A DNA stretch of 64,000 nt from Quercus robur (lineage: Eukaryota; Streptophyta; Magnoliopsida; Fagales; Fagaceae). The notes under the pieces were generated by a model. It was not told the origin of the DNA. It saw only the letters and a program-made list of their open reading frames with translations, and made no database searches. The position numbers were made by a program, and so were the translations under genes. The stretch is taken from assembly GCF_932294415.1 (NCBI RefSeq), contig NC_065535.1:92334862-92398861 (forward strand), given 5' to 3'. Shown piece by piece: positions 24,658 through 35,855 of the stretch (position 1 is its first letter; every line of letters starts with the position of its first letter).

Positions 24658-25145
24658 ATGGCTTCGCTTCTTCAACCAAATAGTACTAGATCGAAATCAT
24701 GAACATAACCAAAACTCCACAACTGCTCTTGCTAGGATTTTAGAAATGGAAATCATTAATCCAATGAAAAGCAATAACAGAGGAGGAAACATTGTTAGAA
24801 CAATGCTGCCGGAGGAGAATGGTGTTTTCTTGACATGGGAGGATTTGTGGGTGACGGTTACAAATGGAAAGGAAGGTAGCAAATCAATACTTTGAGGGTG
24901 TGACTGGTTATGCACAACCAGGAGAGAGCTCTTAGCCATAATAATGGGCCCTTCAGGTTGTGGCAAGTCTACCCTCCTTGATGCATTAGCAGGCGAGCTC
25001 TTAGCTTATTGATCTTGCCATATTGCTAGGAATGGTTGTTTTGTATCGACTATTGTTCTTGGGTTTCATCAAGACTATGGAAAGATAAAGCCTATTGTTC
25101 TACACAAGTACCTTTACTTGGGGAGACTCTGTAGCAGAACACTGA
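24658..25145 (+). pseudogene. ABCG transporter pseudogene (psi): exon 1 joined to a remnant of exon 8
   Basis: From 24658 the sequence follows exon 1 of copies A/B through Walker A (ggttgtggcaagtctaccct) to the end of exon 1 at about 24991. After a repeated cgagctcttagc (24993-25004) it continues in the middle of exon 8 (from about 25009, [16 protein letters not shown] sequence) and reaches the C-terminus. Exons 2-7 and all introns are missing. Other defects are an early stop after 14 codons from the ATG, an extra T near 24891, a 2-bp insertion in the gagagagctc region, a lost A in the MEK codons and a further deletion before the C-terminus. Because the join is mid-exon and uses a repeated word, it looks like deletion in genomic DNA rather than a processed copy. 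Similarity continues into the 3' UTR to about 25310. Confidence 0.9.
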
Positions 25146-25310
25146 TGTTATTGGAATATTAGAAAATAATGATGGTCAAAGGACGAGTAAGTTTACTATG
25201 TTTATTAATTAAAGGAAGAGGACTACTACATATATATAAATTTCAATTTCTTTGCTATTGTAGTATATGAAATTAATTATGGAAGAAAAAGTATGTTGGT
25301 GTATTATTAT

Positions 25311-25886
25311 TGTGAAGATCAATGTTATTAATTTTGTTCTCGTGTTGGTGTGCAACCTGGAACAGTAGTACCACCCGTTCCATTTCGGGTCAAATTTCGG
25401 TCTATTTCGGCCATTCCGGTCAACATCACCCGGTACCAGTTTTCCCTTTAAAAAAAATCTATCCTACAACTACATCATTCTATATCTCAAATCAAATGTT
25501 CACAAATCCATTGACACATCTAAAGCTTCTATTTGGAGAGGATATCTAAGCTTTAAATTCACTAGAAAATAATCACAATCCAAAAAGAAATTAAGAAGAG
25601 AGAAGGAAAATAATAACAATGGCAGTGTCTTCAGCAACCTTCATTTGCATACCTGATCTACGCTTTTCCCTTTTTTGTTTTTGCTTTATTTTCTTTCTTC
25701 ATTGCATTGTTTCACTTGCTTGTCTTCACATTTCGTCAAACCTTCAAATTGCTTGTCTTCACGTCAAACCTTCAAAGTGCTAAGAGTCTGAGACTTCATG
25801 TTATTTTTGAGCAATGGTTATGCTTTGGTAAAGTTCTGAATGGTTTCTACTTCCAAGACATAATTATCTTTTGGTGAATTCGAAAA
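25311..25886. other. Intergenic DNA after pseudogene psi
   Basis: No coding feature was recognised. It contains a repeated cttgtcttcac...gtcaaaccttcaaa motif (about 25720-25777). Confidence 0.4.
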
Positions 25887-25895
25887 TTATTATTT

Positions 25896-26248
25896 GGGAA
25901 AATTACAACCTACTACCTGTGGTTTGAAATTTGACACTTTTCTCACAATATATTTGATTGACATTTAAGTTGCCTACCTGTAGTTTAAAATCACACGATG
26001 CAAGTGTTCCACTAAATTCTTTTTTATCTTATTTGATCTTGTATTTTAATTTTTTTTTTTTTTTTTGTGTTTTTGGAGGAGAGAAACATAAAAGCATAGC
26101 AAAATTACATATTTATCCATATTTTTAACAGAATTGGGTTAAAAATTCTAACTGAGGTAACCTCTAGTTAGCAAAGTGTCAAATTTCAAACAACAAGTAG
26201 GCAACTTAAATTTTAGCCAAATCACGGTTGGTAAGTTGTAATTTGCCC
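25896..26248. mobile_element. TIR MITE, 353 bp, 9-bp TSD with one mismatch
   Basis: The ends are inverted: left gggaaaattacaacctacta, right complement gggcaaattacaacttacca. Internal inverted words (gacacttt, aagttgcctac) continue the symmetry. Flanks ttattattt (25887-25895) and ttattgttt (26249-26257) match at 8 of 9 bases. Confidence 0.65.
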
Positions 26249-26471
26249 TTATTGTTTTATTTGGTTTTTGAATGGTGTGATGGTGTAATTTGCCCATATT
26301 ACATTGTGAAGAAAAACCAATTATAGTGATAATTCTTTTGTTTTTTTGTGAATTGCAAGGTGTAAACTTGTAAGAGTGTCAATTGCTTTATATATTGTTT
26401 TATTTGAATTATATTTTTTATGGGTGTGCCAAATTTATTTATCCGATGATATTTTGATTGATATTTTTTAC

Positions 26472-26875
26472 TAAAATGCAAATCACACTTTTTAAGTTTG
26501 GTTTAAATTCATTTTGGTCCACCAACTTCACTTTTGTTCAATAGAGTTCTCTAAGTTTCAAATTTATTCAATTTAGGCATTCTATCAAATTTTGATTAAA
26601 AAAAAAAATTCCCTTAAAAATATACTATTTTTTCATGAAAAAATACATAAAATTAATAAAAAAATTTATATATTTTATGTGAGAAATTTTTCTGAAAAAA
26701 ATATATTTTTTCATTAGTTAATTTCATACTTAACGGTAATTTTTTTAATGAAATTGGACAAAATGCTTAAATTGAATAAATTTGAAACTTAGAGAACTCA
26801 ATTGAATGAAAGTAAAATTAGATGATGGAAATAAATTTCAGTCATATTTAGAAGGTACACATTGCAATTTAGCCT
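26472..26875. mobile_element. Foldback element with arms of about 180 bp
   Basis: The left arm has agttctctaagtttcaaatt followed by tattcaattta; the complement of the right arm has the identical words, with further matches outward (actaaaatgcaa versus gctaaattgcaa) and inward. Almost the whole unit is one long imperfect palindrome. No clear target duplication was assigned. Confidence 0.65.
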
Positions 26876-27766
26876 TTTTGATATTTGATATTTGATATAA
26901 TTCATCCCATACATAAATGATATGGAAGTACCACTTGTCTCTCTGATAGAGTGTCAAGTTGGTTTATATATAAAATTGAAATAATATATTTTTTTTATCC
27001 ACTTTCCTAAACACTCCAAATAATATTTAACTTTTAATTAACATTAATCCTATAAAAAACTAAAAAAATAATAATTAATAAAATAAAGTAAGTTTTAAAT
27101 TATATCTATACAAAAAAAAAAAAAATTAAGTTCCTTAAAATAGAGATCAGACCTCATCTTTCTAACTATTTTTCTAAGAGTTAGGAATATATCTCCTTGA
27201 TATTATGTGTTTATAAGAATTTTCTAGTCAAATTAGAGTCCGATTATTATTATACTCTATCCATCAGAATATATTTAGTAATATTTATACTTTAAAAAAT
27301 AAATTTTAATTTAGAGCCTTTCAAATAGGCTAACAATCTGTAAAACAAAATTGAACAATCTTTTTCAAAAAATTGAAAATGTCTTTATTTTTGATAGATT
27401 ACAAATTTCCAAGAAAAGGGAAATAAAAAATAATAATTCATTTAAGGTCCGTTTGGTTGGAAGAATGGAAAAGTGGAAAGATAGAAAATTGATGAGAGGA
27501 TGGAAATATAGAAAAAAAAAAAAATTAGTTTTCCATCGTGTGTATTTGGTTGGAAGGGTGGAAAATTGGAGGGATAGGAAACTCTTTTGTTTGGTTGAGG
27601 AGAAAAGTGAAATGATAGAAAATGTAGTTTATATAAATTTACTCTTATACCCTTATTACATTACATATAAAAAATAATTTATTTGTACTCATTAAATAAT
27701 ATAAAAATTAACACATCGTATATATAAACTTATAATATTATTTTTCTTTGTTATTATATATAAACT

Positions 27767-27803
<37 letters not shown>

Positions 27804-28485
27804 TGTAGGGACACAATTTTTAACGACTTAAGAATGACGTTGGGCTCGTATGTAAAAGGCCCGAACAATATAATTCATAGAGAGTGGGATAGAAAGGTTG
27901 GACCTTGGTCGTTGGACGACGGTTTAGTCATGATTTTCATGGAAGCTTATACGAAAGTAGGTTTGACTAGAATAGCTAGGCTTTACATCGGTGTAGCTCG
28001 GAGGGCTTGAGTTCTCGGACTTAGTCCGAGGAGCATCACCTTCTCTCCATTCTTCTTCTTTGTTGGATCTATTTTCCTCTCCTTCCTCCCCTGGCTCTCT
28101 TCCCCTTTTATACCAGTGTTTACTTCCCGTTTTTCGTCTACGTGTCAGTTTTTCCTTTTTGGGGTAATGACTCATCCTATCAATCCATATATCAGAGTGG
28201 TTGGGGGTGGTTGGGAAAAGTTAAATAGCATGGTCTGGAGTATGGGCTTGTCAAACGCAGGGCTCCACATTACAGTGTTGGTAGCTTTCCCTTGTACTGC
28301 TCTTGTACTGAGTTTGTCCTTTTCTTCAGGCGTTTTGTGAGGTGTTGAGCGTGAGATCGTCCTCGGCCACATCCTTGGGCCTTTAAGGGGCTTTCATCAT
28401 ACGTCATCGGCAGTAAGGCTCCTCGGCCTGGGCTTTGGGCCCTGAATACAAAGTGGGCTGGGACCTCAGATTTCGGGCCCCACAA
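27804..28485 (-). repeat. LTR (3' LTR in element orientation)
   Basis: Aligns with 30415-31087 along its whole length with scattered substitutions and small indels. Boundaries are set by tgtaggga...cccaca and by the purine tract (aacccctcaaaa, complement) directly inside. Confidence 0.9.
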
Positions 28486-28820
28486 TAACCCCTCAAAATC
28501 CTACTGCCCGGCCTTGTTGTTGGGGAGGAGGGTTTTGGTAATGTTAGGCCCAAACCATGACTGGCCCAGCTTAACATTTCTTTAATGCCGGGGTTTTTTC
28601 GTTTGCATGGGGGGCGCGCCAAGTTTGTGAGACATCCCTCTAGGTTTTCTCGTGCGGCGTCCTCAACGTTTCAGTGTTCAAGGCGCGCCATTAATACGTT
28701 TTCTTCACGAGGTTATTCAAACCTTGCAGTTACAGATGGTGTTGGAAATTGTGCCAGGACCGTCTTGTCTGTAGCACTTATTGGAAACTTGCATGGATTA
28801 AATACCACCAGTTTGCTCTC

Positions 28821-28830
28821 TATATAAATA
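28821..28830 (+). promoter_or_regulatory. Antisense internal TATA box
   Basis: tatataaata followed by a C/T-rich leader of about 110 bp and the ATG at 28941. The homologous minus-strand position of the 37021-42819 element has taaataaata (39587-39596) at similar distance from its ATG, and a second one lies at 41674-41683. Conserved placement supports a real promoter. Confidence 0.55.
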
Positions 28831-28940
28831 GGATAGGGGGACACTCCTCTTGCATATAAACCCTTCTGATCCCTTCAGAATCATAACCTTCCGTCATACT
28901 CACAATCTCCATTTCCAGTGCCATCCAGCCTCAGAGCAAT

Positions 28941-29327
28941 ATGTTTGAGGCATGGGTGGGGATGAAGGATCTTCACCCACTTTAGAGGCACCGAATCCTT
29001 CCACAACTCAAGGTGTTGCGGTCTGGACAGGAAAGACATAGACTCAAGATGATCTTTCGTTCTGATAAGGTGGGGATGGTATCTCTGCCTCTTTCAGTCA
29101 AAATCCGAAGCAGGCTCTGGCCGCATCAGATTCTTGGTGCGTCAGAAGTAAGGTTTTCCGTCATCAGCACCGTTTGCTCTATCGCAGGCGTGGCTAACAT
29201 GGAGGCTCATCAACTTCCGGCTCCCTGCACCTTTTCTTCAACGGTGCCAGCCTCAAGTTGGGCTCCCTGCACCTTTTCTTCAACGGTGCTAGCCCCAAGT
29301 TGGGTTCTTTTGTTGCCTGAGCCGTAG
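28941..29327 (+). pseudogene. Antisense small ORF (MFEA family) of the LTR element, one in-frame stop
   Basis: A frame opens at the ATG (MFEAWVGMKDL), meets one stop at 28983-28985 and then stays open to 29327. It aligns without gaps to the minus-strand ORF at 39234-39494: both share GQ(E/S), LK.IFR.D, VKIRSR and a SE.RFS motif at the same spacing. I recognise no domain. The product would be small and basic. It lies opposite to LTR transcription, behind a TATA box, with a plausible aataaaag signal at 29518. Function is unknown; the stop makes this copy probably dead. Confidence 0.45.
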
Positions 29328-29517
29328 GCATGTAAAAGTATTGAGGAATGGTCTCCTTAGACAACATTTCGGAACGACAGCATCCCTCTTCTCTGCACCT
29401 CTTCTTCGGCTTTTTTTTTTTTACTCCCTTGTATCTTTTCTTTCCGCTTATGTAGTTAGCTTTTAGTATAAGCTTATTCAAGCTTTTTCATTGTACGTTG
29501 TACTATTTCTTTGTGCT

Positions 29518-29525
29518 AATAAAAG
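29518..29525 (+). terminator. Putative poly(A) signal of the antisense module
   Basis: aataaaag follows the word ttgtacgttgtactatttct, which is conserved (ttgtacgctgtactatttct, complement) behind the antisense ORF of the intronic element near 38960-39010. Confidence 0.45.
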
Positions 29526-29884
29526 ATAAACTTGTTTCCCTCTAAATACTTTTCTTTTCTGCGGCAATTACTTTGTGAATGGGTATGCTACATGTGTATT
29601 TTCCTTTAATGATACTTAGGACAGGAAACCTTGTGACAAAAAACTACCAATTTGAACCTATTGAAACTATCAAATATAATAACACCAATCAGTAGCAAAT
29701 TAAACTTATGAGACTAACCGAGATAACGGTTGAGTGTACCGCAACGCGCGTGAGGTCGGTGCCCGAGAATGAGGAACCCAAAATAATCCATCCGAGAGGG
29801 TTGTCGAGTAGTGTGGAGCTTTGGCCGTGTTTTCAATAATACCTGGCCTCTGCTCCGAGGACCGAGGTTTGATTGTACCGGGTT

Positions 29885-30150
29885 GTGCCCAAAACTTGTA
29901 TTATTTATTTTTTATTTAAGTAGTTGGTTTCCCCATAGGCTTGAGTCTGAGGACCATACAAGGCCTTGGTTCTATCCAAAACTTGTACTTTTTCTTTTAA
30001 GTAGTTGGTTTCCCCATAGGCTTAAGTCCGAGGACCATACAAAGCCTTGATTCTGTCCAAAACTTGTATTTTTTCTTTTAAATAGTTGGTTTCCCCATAG
30101 GCTTGAGTCCGAGGACCATACAAGGCCTTGGTTCTGTCCAAAACTTGTAT
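29885..30150 (-). repeat. Array of about three 71/80-bp-family repeat units
   Basis: On the minus strand each unit begins ttttggacagaaccaaggcc and goes through gactcaagcctatggggaaa. It is the same family as the large arrays at 37473-38510 and 39932-40440, but with only three copies. Confidence 0.85.
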
Positions 30151-30396
30151 TTTGTTATTTATTTATTTACTTTTCGAAGGTTAGCCCCTAGACCAAGGTG
30201 GGGAGAGTTAGCTTGATGTTGGAAGCCCCTAGAGCTACCTATGCCTTTGGCACTGCGAGGCACAGCCCTTGGCGGAAACTTATGTCGGAGCAACAACTGC
30301 ATGTCGCTGGAAATGGAGGAACCTTTGCCGATCTCTACTTGATAGAGGCTTGACTCCACCGCCACCTGCGCCAACGCGCAAGCCTTCCCACAGACG

Positions 30397-30414
30397 GCGC
30401 CAATTGTAGGGACA
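30397..30414 (-). other. Primer-binding-like site
   Basis: On the minus strand the LTR end is followed after two bases by tggcgccgtctgtgggaa-type sequence. The plus-strand element has the same site at 37210. A site starting TGG beside the LTR matches a tRNA CCA end; I do not assign the tRNA. Confidence 0.7.
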
Positions 30415-31087
30415 CAATTTTTAATGACCCAAGAATGACATTGGGCTCGTATGTAAAAGGCCCGAACAATATAATTCGTAGAGAGTGGGATAGAAAGGCT
30501 GGACCTTGGTCGTTGGACGGCGGTTTAGTCATGATTTTTATGGAAGCTTATACGAAGGTAGGTTTGACTAGAATAGCTAGGCTTTACATCGGTGTAGCTC
30601 GGAGGGCTTGAGTCCTCGGACTTAGTCCGACGAGCATCACCTTCTCTCCATTCTTCTTTTTTGTTGGATCTATTTTCCTCTCCTTCCTCCCCTGGCTCTC
30701 TTCCCCTTTTATACCAGTGTTTACTTCCCATTTTTCGTCTACGTGCCAGTTTTTCCTTTTTGGGGTAATGACTCGTCCTATCAATCCATACATCAGAGTG
30801 GTTGGGGGTGGTTGGGAAAAGTTAAATAGCATGGTCTGGAGTATGGGCTTGTCAGACGCAGGGCTCCACATTACAGTGTTGGTAGCTTTCTCCCTTGTAT
30901 TGCTCTTGTACTAAGTTTGTCCTTTTTTTCAGGCGTTTTGTGAGGTGTTGAGCGTGAGATCATCCTCGGCCACATCCTTGGACCTTTAAGGGGCTTTCAT
31001 CATACGTCCTCGGCAGTAAGGCTCCTCGGCCTGGGCTTTGGGCCCTGAATACAAAGTGGGTTGGGACCTCAGATTTCGGGCCCCACA
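30415..31087 (-). repeat. LTR (5' LTR in element orientation)
   Basis: Partner of 27804-28485. On the plus strand it starts tgtagggacacaatttttaa directly after the primer-binding-like site and ends cccaca. Confidence 0.9.
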
Positions 31088-31468
31088 CACATATATATGG
31101 ACATGTTGCTAGGTGGAAACAAAAAAATTGGGCAGCAAAAAAAAAAAAACCTAGAAAATAGAGAGTGCAAAGAAAACGAGGGAAAAAAAGAAAAACCAAA
31201 AAAAGAAAAGAGATGAATTACCGTTGAAAGAGAGAAGGTGAAGAGGAGATAAAAACAACAACAACAACAACAACAACAACAAAAAAAAAAAAAAAAAAAA
31301 AACAAAAAAAAAAAAACTATAAATGTGTAGTAGACTCTAGAATGTGTGGGGAAGTGGGTGGGGCCTGGGGGTAGGTGAAATTGTTGAGAATGATTAAAAT
31401 CTGAGGTCAATTTTATCATTTTGTTGGAACAAGAGTTTCCACTTTTGTTTTCTGTTTAATTTGGTGAC

Positions 31469-32565
31469 AGTGGTAGAATCAGAAATTTATCTTTGGAGGG
31501 ATTATGTATAAATTTTTTTTGTATAAAATGTAAAATAGTAATGTACAATACTTCATAGGTCAATATGTACTATAAACAAAAGTGTATTTAATTAAAATTA
31601 AACAATTATGAGACAAAATTGACAAAACAATTTAATATCTTTAATCAACTATGAAATGTTAATATAATAGTATATACTGTATATTTTAATCAACTAATCA
31701 AGTACATTTATAATTTATAAGTACATTTATATTTTTATAATGCCATTTGGTATATTATATATTGATTATTATAATAATAAATAATATATTATAAGTAATA
31801 TAAAAAAAGAAAGCAAATGAAAAGTAAAGTAAAAAAATCAAAAGAAAGCAAATGCAAAGTATCTGAGAAAAAGTTAAAAACAAGGGGTCAACTGGTCAGC
31901 TAAGGGCATAGAGCACTGTACAGTCAGGAGATGAGGGGCCCACGTAAGCTTCAATCTTTCACTCTTTCTTGCCTAGTTTAGTCATACAGTACAAAACTTT
32001 TACTTTTTATATTGTAAACAAAATACATCAGCAGTGGGAGGGAAAAGAAAAGAATTGAAAATAACAAAATAAAAAGAAGAAGAAGGCAAACACCGAGTTG
32101 CCAACGGAGACAGAGAGAGCGAGAGAGAGAGTCACCTATGTGAGGCAAAAAATTTTCGCAACTGTGTAGGGGACTTGGTGGTGCGGCACATCAACAAAAC
32201 TTTTGATTTTTCAATTTTTCTACTACTGTGGTACAAGTAAGCCATAGATGTGTTGGGATGAAAATTAGAAAATTTTTTCCCTTTTATTTGTTGAAATAAT
32301 TGTTAAAATACCTATGCGTTCATTTTAAAGATGCTGAAAGTTTAATTATTGTAATTTGTTGACATCTATATTTATGGATTGTATTTTATTTAAATGAAAA
32401 TAAAGTTTATTTTTAAACTTCCTTAAATATGTATATTATCATGTATGGGAGGTCAAAATGATAAGGTTATTTAAAAATTTCAAAAAAAAAAAATTTCAAA
32501 ATTTGGGGGGGGGGGGGGGGGGTGGGGAGGCCCCCCTCGGTCCTCAAGTGGCTCCACCACCATTT
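31469..32565. mobile_element. Probable TIR element with poly-G near its right end
   Basis: The left end gtggtagaatcagaaattta and the complement of the right end gtggtggagccacttgagga share the agtggy-ga-cca pattern and a following purine run (tttggaggg / gaggggggcc). The interior is AT-rich and holds no transposase. The G18 tract at 32505-32522 lies just inside the right end. Ends are approximate. Confidence 0.4.
32505..32522. repeat. Poly-G tract (18 G)
   Basis: Uninterrupted G run followed by tggggaggccccc. The next such tract, at 35856-35876, has a similar neighbour (cgggctccctcgggcccc), so the tracts seem to belong to one element type. Confidence 0.9.
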
Positions 32566-32720
32566 GGAGAGATGGATTTTTGGTGGGCTAGGGGAGAAAA
32601 TGCTTGGGCCCTACAAAAAAATTTACATCATTTCTTTCCTTATCAAACAACACACAAACTCATTTTTTATCATATTTTCTCTTCCATCCTTCCTATTCCA
32701 CCTCCAACCAAACATACTCT

Positions 32721-33290
32721 TAGGGTCCATTTGGTTGGAGGGGTGAAAAAGTAGAAGGATAGAAAATGGGGGAGGATGAAAAAGTAGGAGGATAGAAAAG
32801 ATTTTATGTTCTCTCCTTTTTGTTTGGTTGAGAGTGAAAAAGTAGAGAGATGGAAAAAATGGGTTTGAATAAATTTACTCATTTACCTTTGTTAAAGAAT
32901 GGTGCCCAATTAAAACAAAAGGTGACAAATAACCACAAAAAAAGAGCAATCACCCAAATTTATTAAAAAAATAAAAATCACGTCTAGTTAAAAAAATAAA
33001 ATAAAAACAACAACAACAACTATCACACCTAGGCCCTAGGAAGAAGGAAAAAAAAAAGAAAAAGAAAAAAGGCAATGTTACTGCTAAGGGGAGAAGAAAA
33101 AATAAATAAATAAAGGCAACTTCAAGAAGTCCGTGCACATGGATATTTTTGTCAATCAAGAAAAAATTCATCTCCACTCAATTTTCTCTCCATTTTGGAG
33201 AGAAAACATTTTGGTGGGTTCGGGGAAAAAATACCTTGGCCCCACCATTTATTTTCATTTCTTCCTATCCAACCAAACATACTCCAAAAA
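32721..33290. mobile_element. MITE-like element with ggtccatttggttgg terminus
   Basis: The left terminus gggtccatttggttggaggg at about 32718 is matched by the complement of tccaaccaaacatactcc near 33270-33287. Internal arms repeat aaagtagaaggatagaaaat and a wattttctctcc complement. This is a common plant hAT-like MITE appearance; the class is inferred. Confidence 0.5.
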
Positions 33291-34756
33291 AATTTTCATT
33301 TCCATTTTCTCTCTAAAGTTTTCTATCCACCATGTTTCACCGCCAAATCATTAAAGAGCTCATATTTCCAATGTTTCTTTCCACTTCTGTCGCATTCTAT
33401 ACGTGCAAGAGTATTGTACGCAAGCTAAACCATTGAAAGTGGTGTGACTAACGAAGGCAGTTGAATGTCCTTTTCTGAAAGAGAAAAATGCCTACTCACA
33501 TTAAATGGATGAGACAAATGAAAATGCTTGTTGGCTAATAGTATTCTTAATTGGGTCATGTTAACGAGTGCCTTTAGGGCACTGGTTAAGAATCCATTTT
33601 GGGAAAGTTTTAACATCACTTTTATGGGAAATGAAAAAAAATTGTCAAAACATTAATATTTTTTTTTTCCCATAAAAACTTTCTTTAATTGGATTTTTAA
33701 CGAGTGCCCTAAGGACACTCGTTAGCATTTCTCTTCTTAATTTAAGTCGCACAATGTTAGTTAAAGTGCATTCAATGTTAGTAGCTAGCATTCAATAAAC
33801 ATCTGTTTTATGAAAATTATAAGATTATCCATATGTTTGACTATCGTGATTTTGGAACGGTTGGCTAGAAATGTGAGTCATGCGAAGGAAAGGAGACGAT
33901 GATGTATTGTATAGTCACATTTAAATCATTTATTATGAAAATAGACTCTATCTGTCAAAGTAAATGCAGCCTTTGCCGCCAATCAAGAAAGTTTTGCATA
34001 TGCTTTTTAGGGAATACATATCATTTGTCCAAATTTTTGTGTTTTACTTTATACACCATCGATCAATTACAAATGATCATGTATTTGTTTTTAGGCATCA
34101 AAACATGATTCAAACTTCGAATTCACTGAACACATGTGAATGTGTCATGCTCATGGTGTTTTCCATTTGAACCACAGAAGCACATGATTATATATAAAGA
34201 GTAGTCATTGCTGCACACAATGTATGTACACACTGCTTGCAACAACTAAAATCTTGACTTCAACTCAAGGACGGATTGAGGATTTTGAGTTAGGGGCCAA
34301 AGTACAAGTAAAAAAAATCATGAAATACCAAATAAGTATTTATTTAGTATTAACAAATTATCAATAAAGACAAATACACAAAATTATTGTTTCATAATAC
34401 ATTATATTGCAATAATCCACTAACAAAAATAAAGACACAGAACACCATTTTTTCTTACTACATTAGAGCGCATTTTCATCGGCTCATATAAAAATTTCTA
34501 CCTATTTTAGTATACTAACCTTTATATATATATATATATACTCACTCACTTTTCAAAATACCCTACATCAAATAATTTCTTTTATACTATATTTCATCAT
34601 AGTACTATTTTCTTATCTATTTATTATTATTATCTCAAATCATCTCTCTCTTCCTCAACCAAAAAGCACTGCCCTCAATTTAAATAATTTCTAAAACATT
34701 CATTTGCATAACTACATTAATTGTGTAAAATTTCCTAATTAACCCCAAAATACACT
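33291..34756. other. Intergenic DNA, no gene seen
   Basis: It includes repeated words acgagtgccc(t)ttagggcac in opposite orientations around 33560-33720. From 34262 (ggattgaggattttgagtta) a degraded element may begin that ends with the poly-G tract at 35856 and encloses the solo LTR. No coding feature recognised. Confidence 0.45.
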
Positions 34757-35498
34757 TGTAGGGGCACGATTTTGGGGCTCAGGCCCAACAAGCGGGTGAT
34801 TCTGGCCCAAAAGTCCCTCAACAATGAATTTGTAGAGAGTAGGTTACAGAACTAGTTCTTGACAGAGGAAACGCAGTTACGATCATGCCATGCAACCAGA
34901 TGGACGTAAGAATATCCCTTCGAACTCTTTGGAGTAATGGTCCCTGGGGCTGTTTCTTATACTTCTATCTCTTTTCTCCTTCTCTATCTTTCTCTTCCTT
35001 CTCTCTCTTTTTCTTCCTTCAGCTTCCGATCCGTTTCCATGGGGATCTTCTTCTCTTATATAGCATCCTTCTTAAGATCATGACCCTCCACTTGTCAGCC
35101 ATCTGACCTTCCACTTGAGTGCCTGTCCCGTAGGTCATCCTTTTTCTTTTCTGTGAGTTGCACTGGCCAAGATGATTTGGCCTTTCTGTCCCTTCCACAT
35201 TAATGCGGCTGGAAAAGTAGTTCCTTGGCATTTAATGCGGCAGTTGTGGTTGCCCCCCTTCCTGGACGCCATGCACCATTCCTTCGTATTGAGTAACCTT
35301 TCGCTAGGTAGGAGGTGCGATTTTGATACTCACTTGGCGAGTCCGAGGAGATACTCCTCCTCGGACGCCCCTAAGCAGGCCCGGCCCATCATAGTTAGGA
35401 TGGGATATCCTTCGCCCCCTGCCTCTTTCTTCTTATCGTGGTTGGGCTTGGTACATGAACTACGGCCCAACATCCGCTGACAGATTTTATCCCCCACA
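34757..35498 (-). mobile_element. Solo LTR with perfect 5-bp TSD
   Basis: Starts tgtaggggcacgattttggg, ends cccccaca, and is flanked by acact on both sides (34752-34756, 35499-35503). The start and end resemble the minus-strand LTRs at 27804 and 30415, so it belongs to the same broad family. The 742-bp unit without internal DNA indicates LTR-LTR recombination. Confidence 0.85.
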
Positions 35499-35855
35499 AC
35501 ACTCATATCAGTCTATGTATTATTATAAAAAAAATACATTTGCATTATAGTAATTATGTAAATTTGTAAAAATACATTGGTACTAATATAATTGTGTAAA
35601 TTTACACTATTATTGTAGCACAAATGTATTTTTGCACAATGATACATAAATTGATGTGAGTGTATTTTAGGGCTGGTTGGACAAATTTGGAGATTTATGC
35701 CATTTTACCATTGATGCAAATACTATTACAATGAAATTAATGTAAAATTGTAAGGGAATGACCCAACATTCTTGAAAAAGGAGGCCCAAATATAAAATTG
35801 TAAATATATATTTATATATATTTATATTTATATATTTTTTTCCTTAAGACTAAGA

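Larger units (their letters stand above)
27804..31087 (-). mobile_element. Non-autonomous LTR retrotransposon with internal tandem repeats and antisense module
   Basis: Two direct LTRs (27804-28485 and 30415-31087) start tgtaggga and end cccaca on the plus strand and enclose about 1.9 kb. A primer-binding-like site next to the inner edge of the right LTR and a purine-rich (complement) site next to the left LTR set the orientation as minus. Flanks share cacatat (27797-27803, 31088-31094), although the CA/TA microsatellite context makes the TSD soft. No gag, protease, RT or integrase motif is visible. The interior has about three copies of the 71/80-bp repeat and a plus-strand (antisense) TATA-leader-ORF module. 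It is related in layout and sequence to the element at 37021-42819, so it must have been mobilised by an autonomous partner. Confidence 0.85.
27447..32719. mobile_element. Split MITE-like element holding two nested insertions
   Basis: ggtccgtttggttggaagaa at 27447 is a left terminus and ccaaccaaacatactc ending near 32719 is the matching right terminus. Between them sit the LTR element 27804-31087 and a second TIR-like element at about 31469-32565. Assigning the two termini to one original element is inference; the same terminus restarts at 32721. Confidence 0.45.

Noticed and set aside
24697..24966. Minus-strand 89-codon frame
   Set aside because: Antisense shadow of the ABCG pseudogene exon 1.
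31069..31419. Cys/Phe-rich minus-strand frame
   Set aside because: Generated by A-rich and CAA repeats next to the LTR; no independent support.
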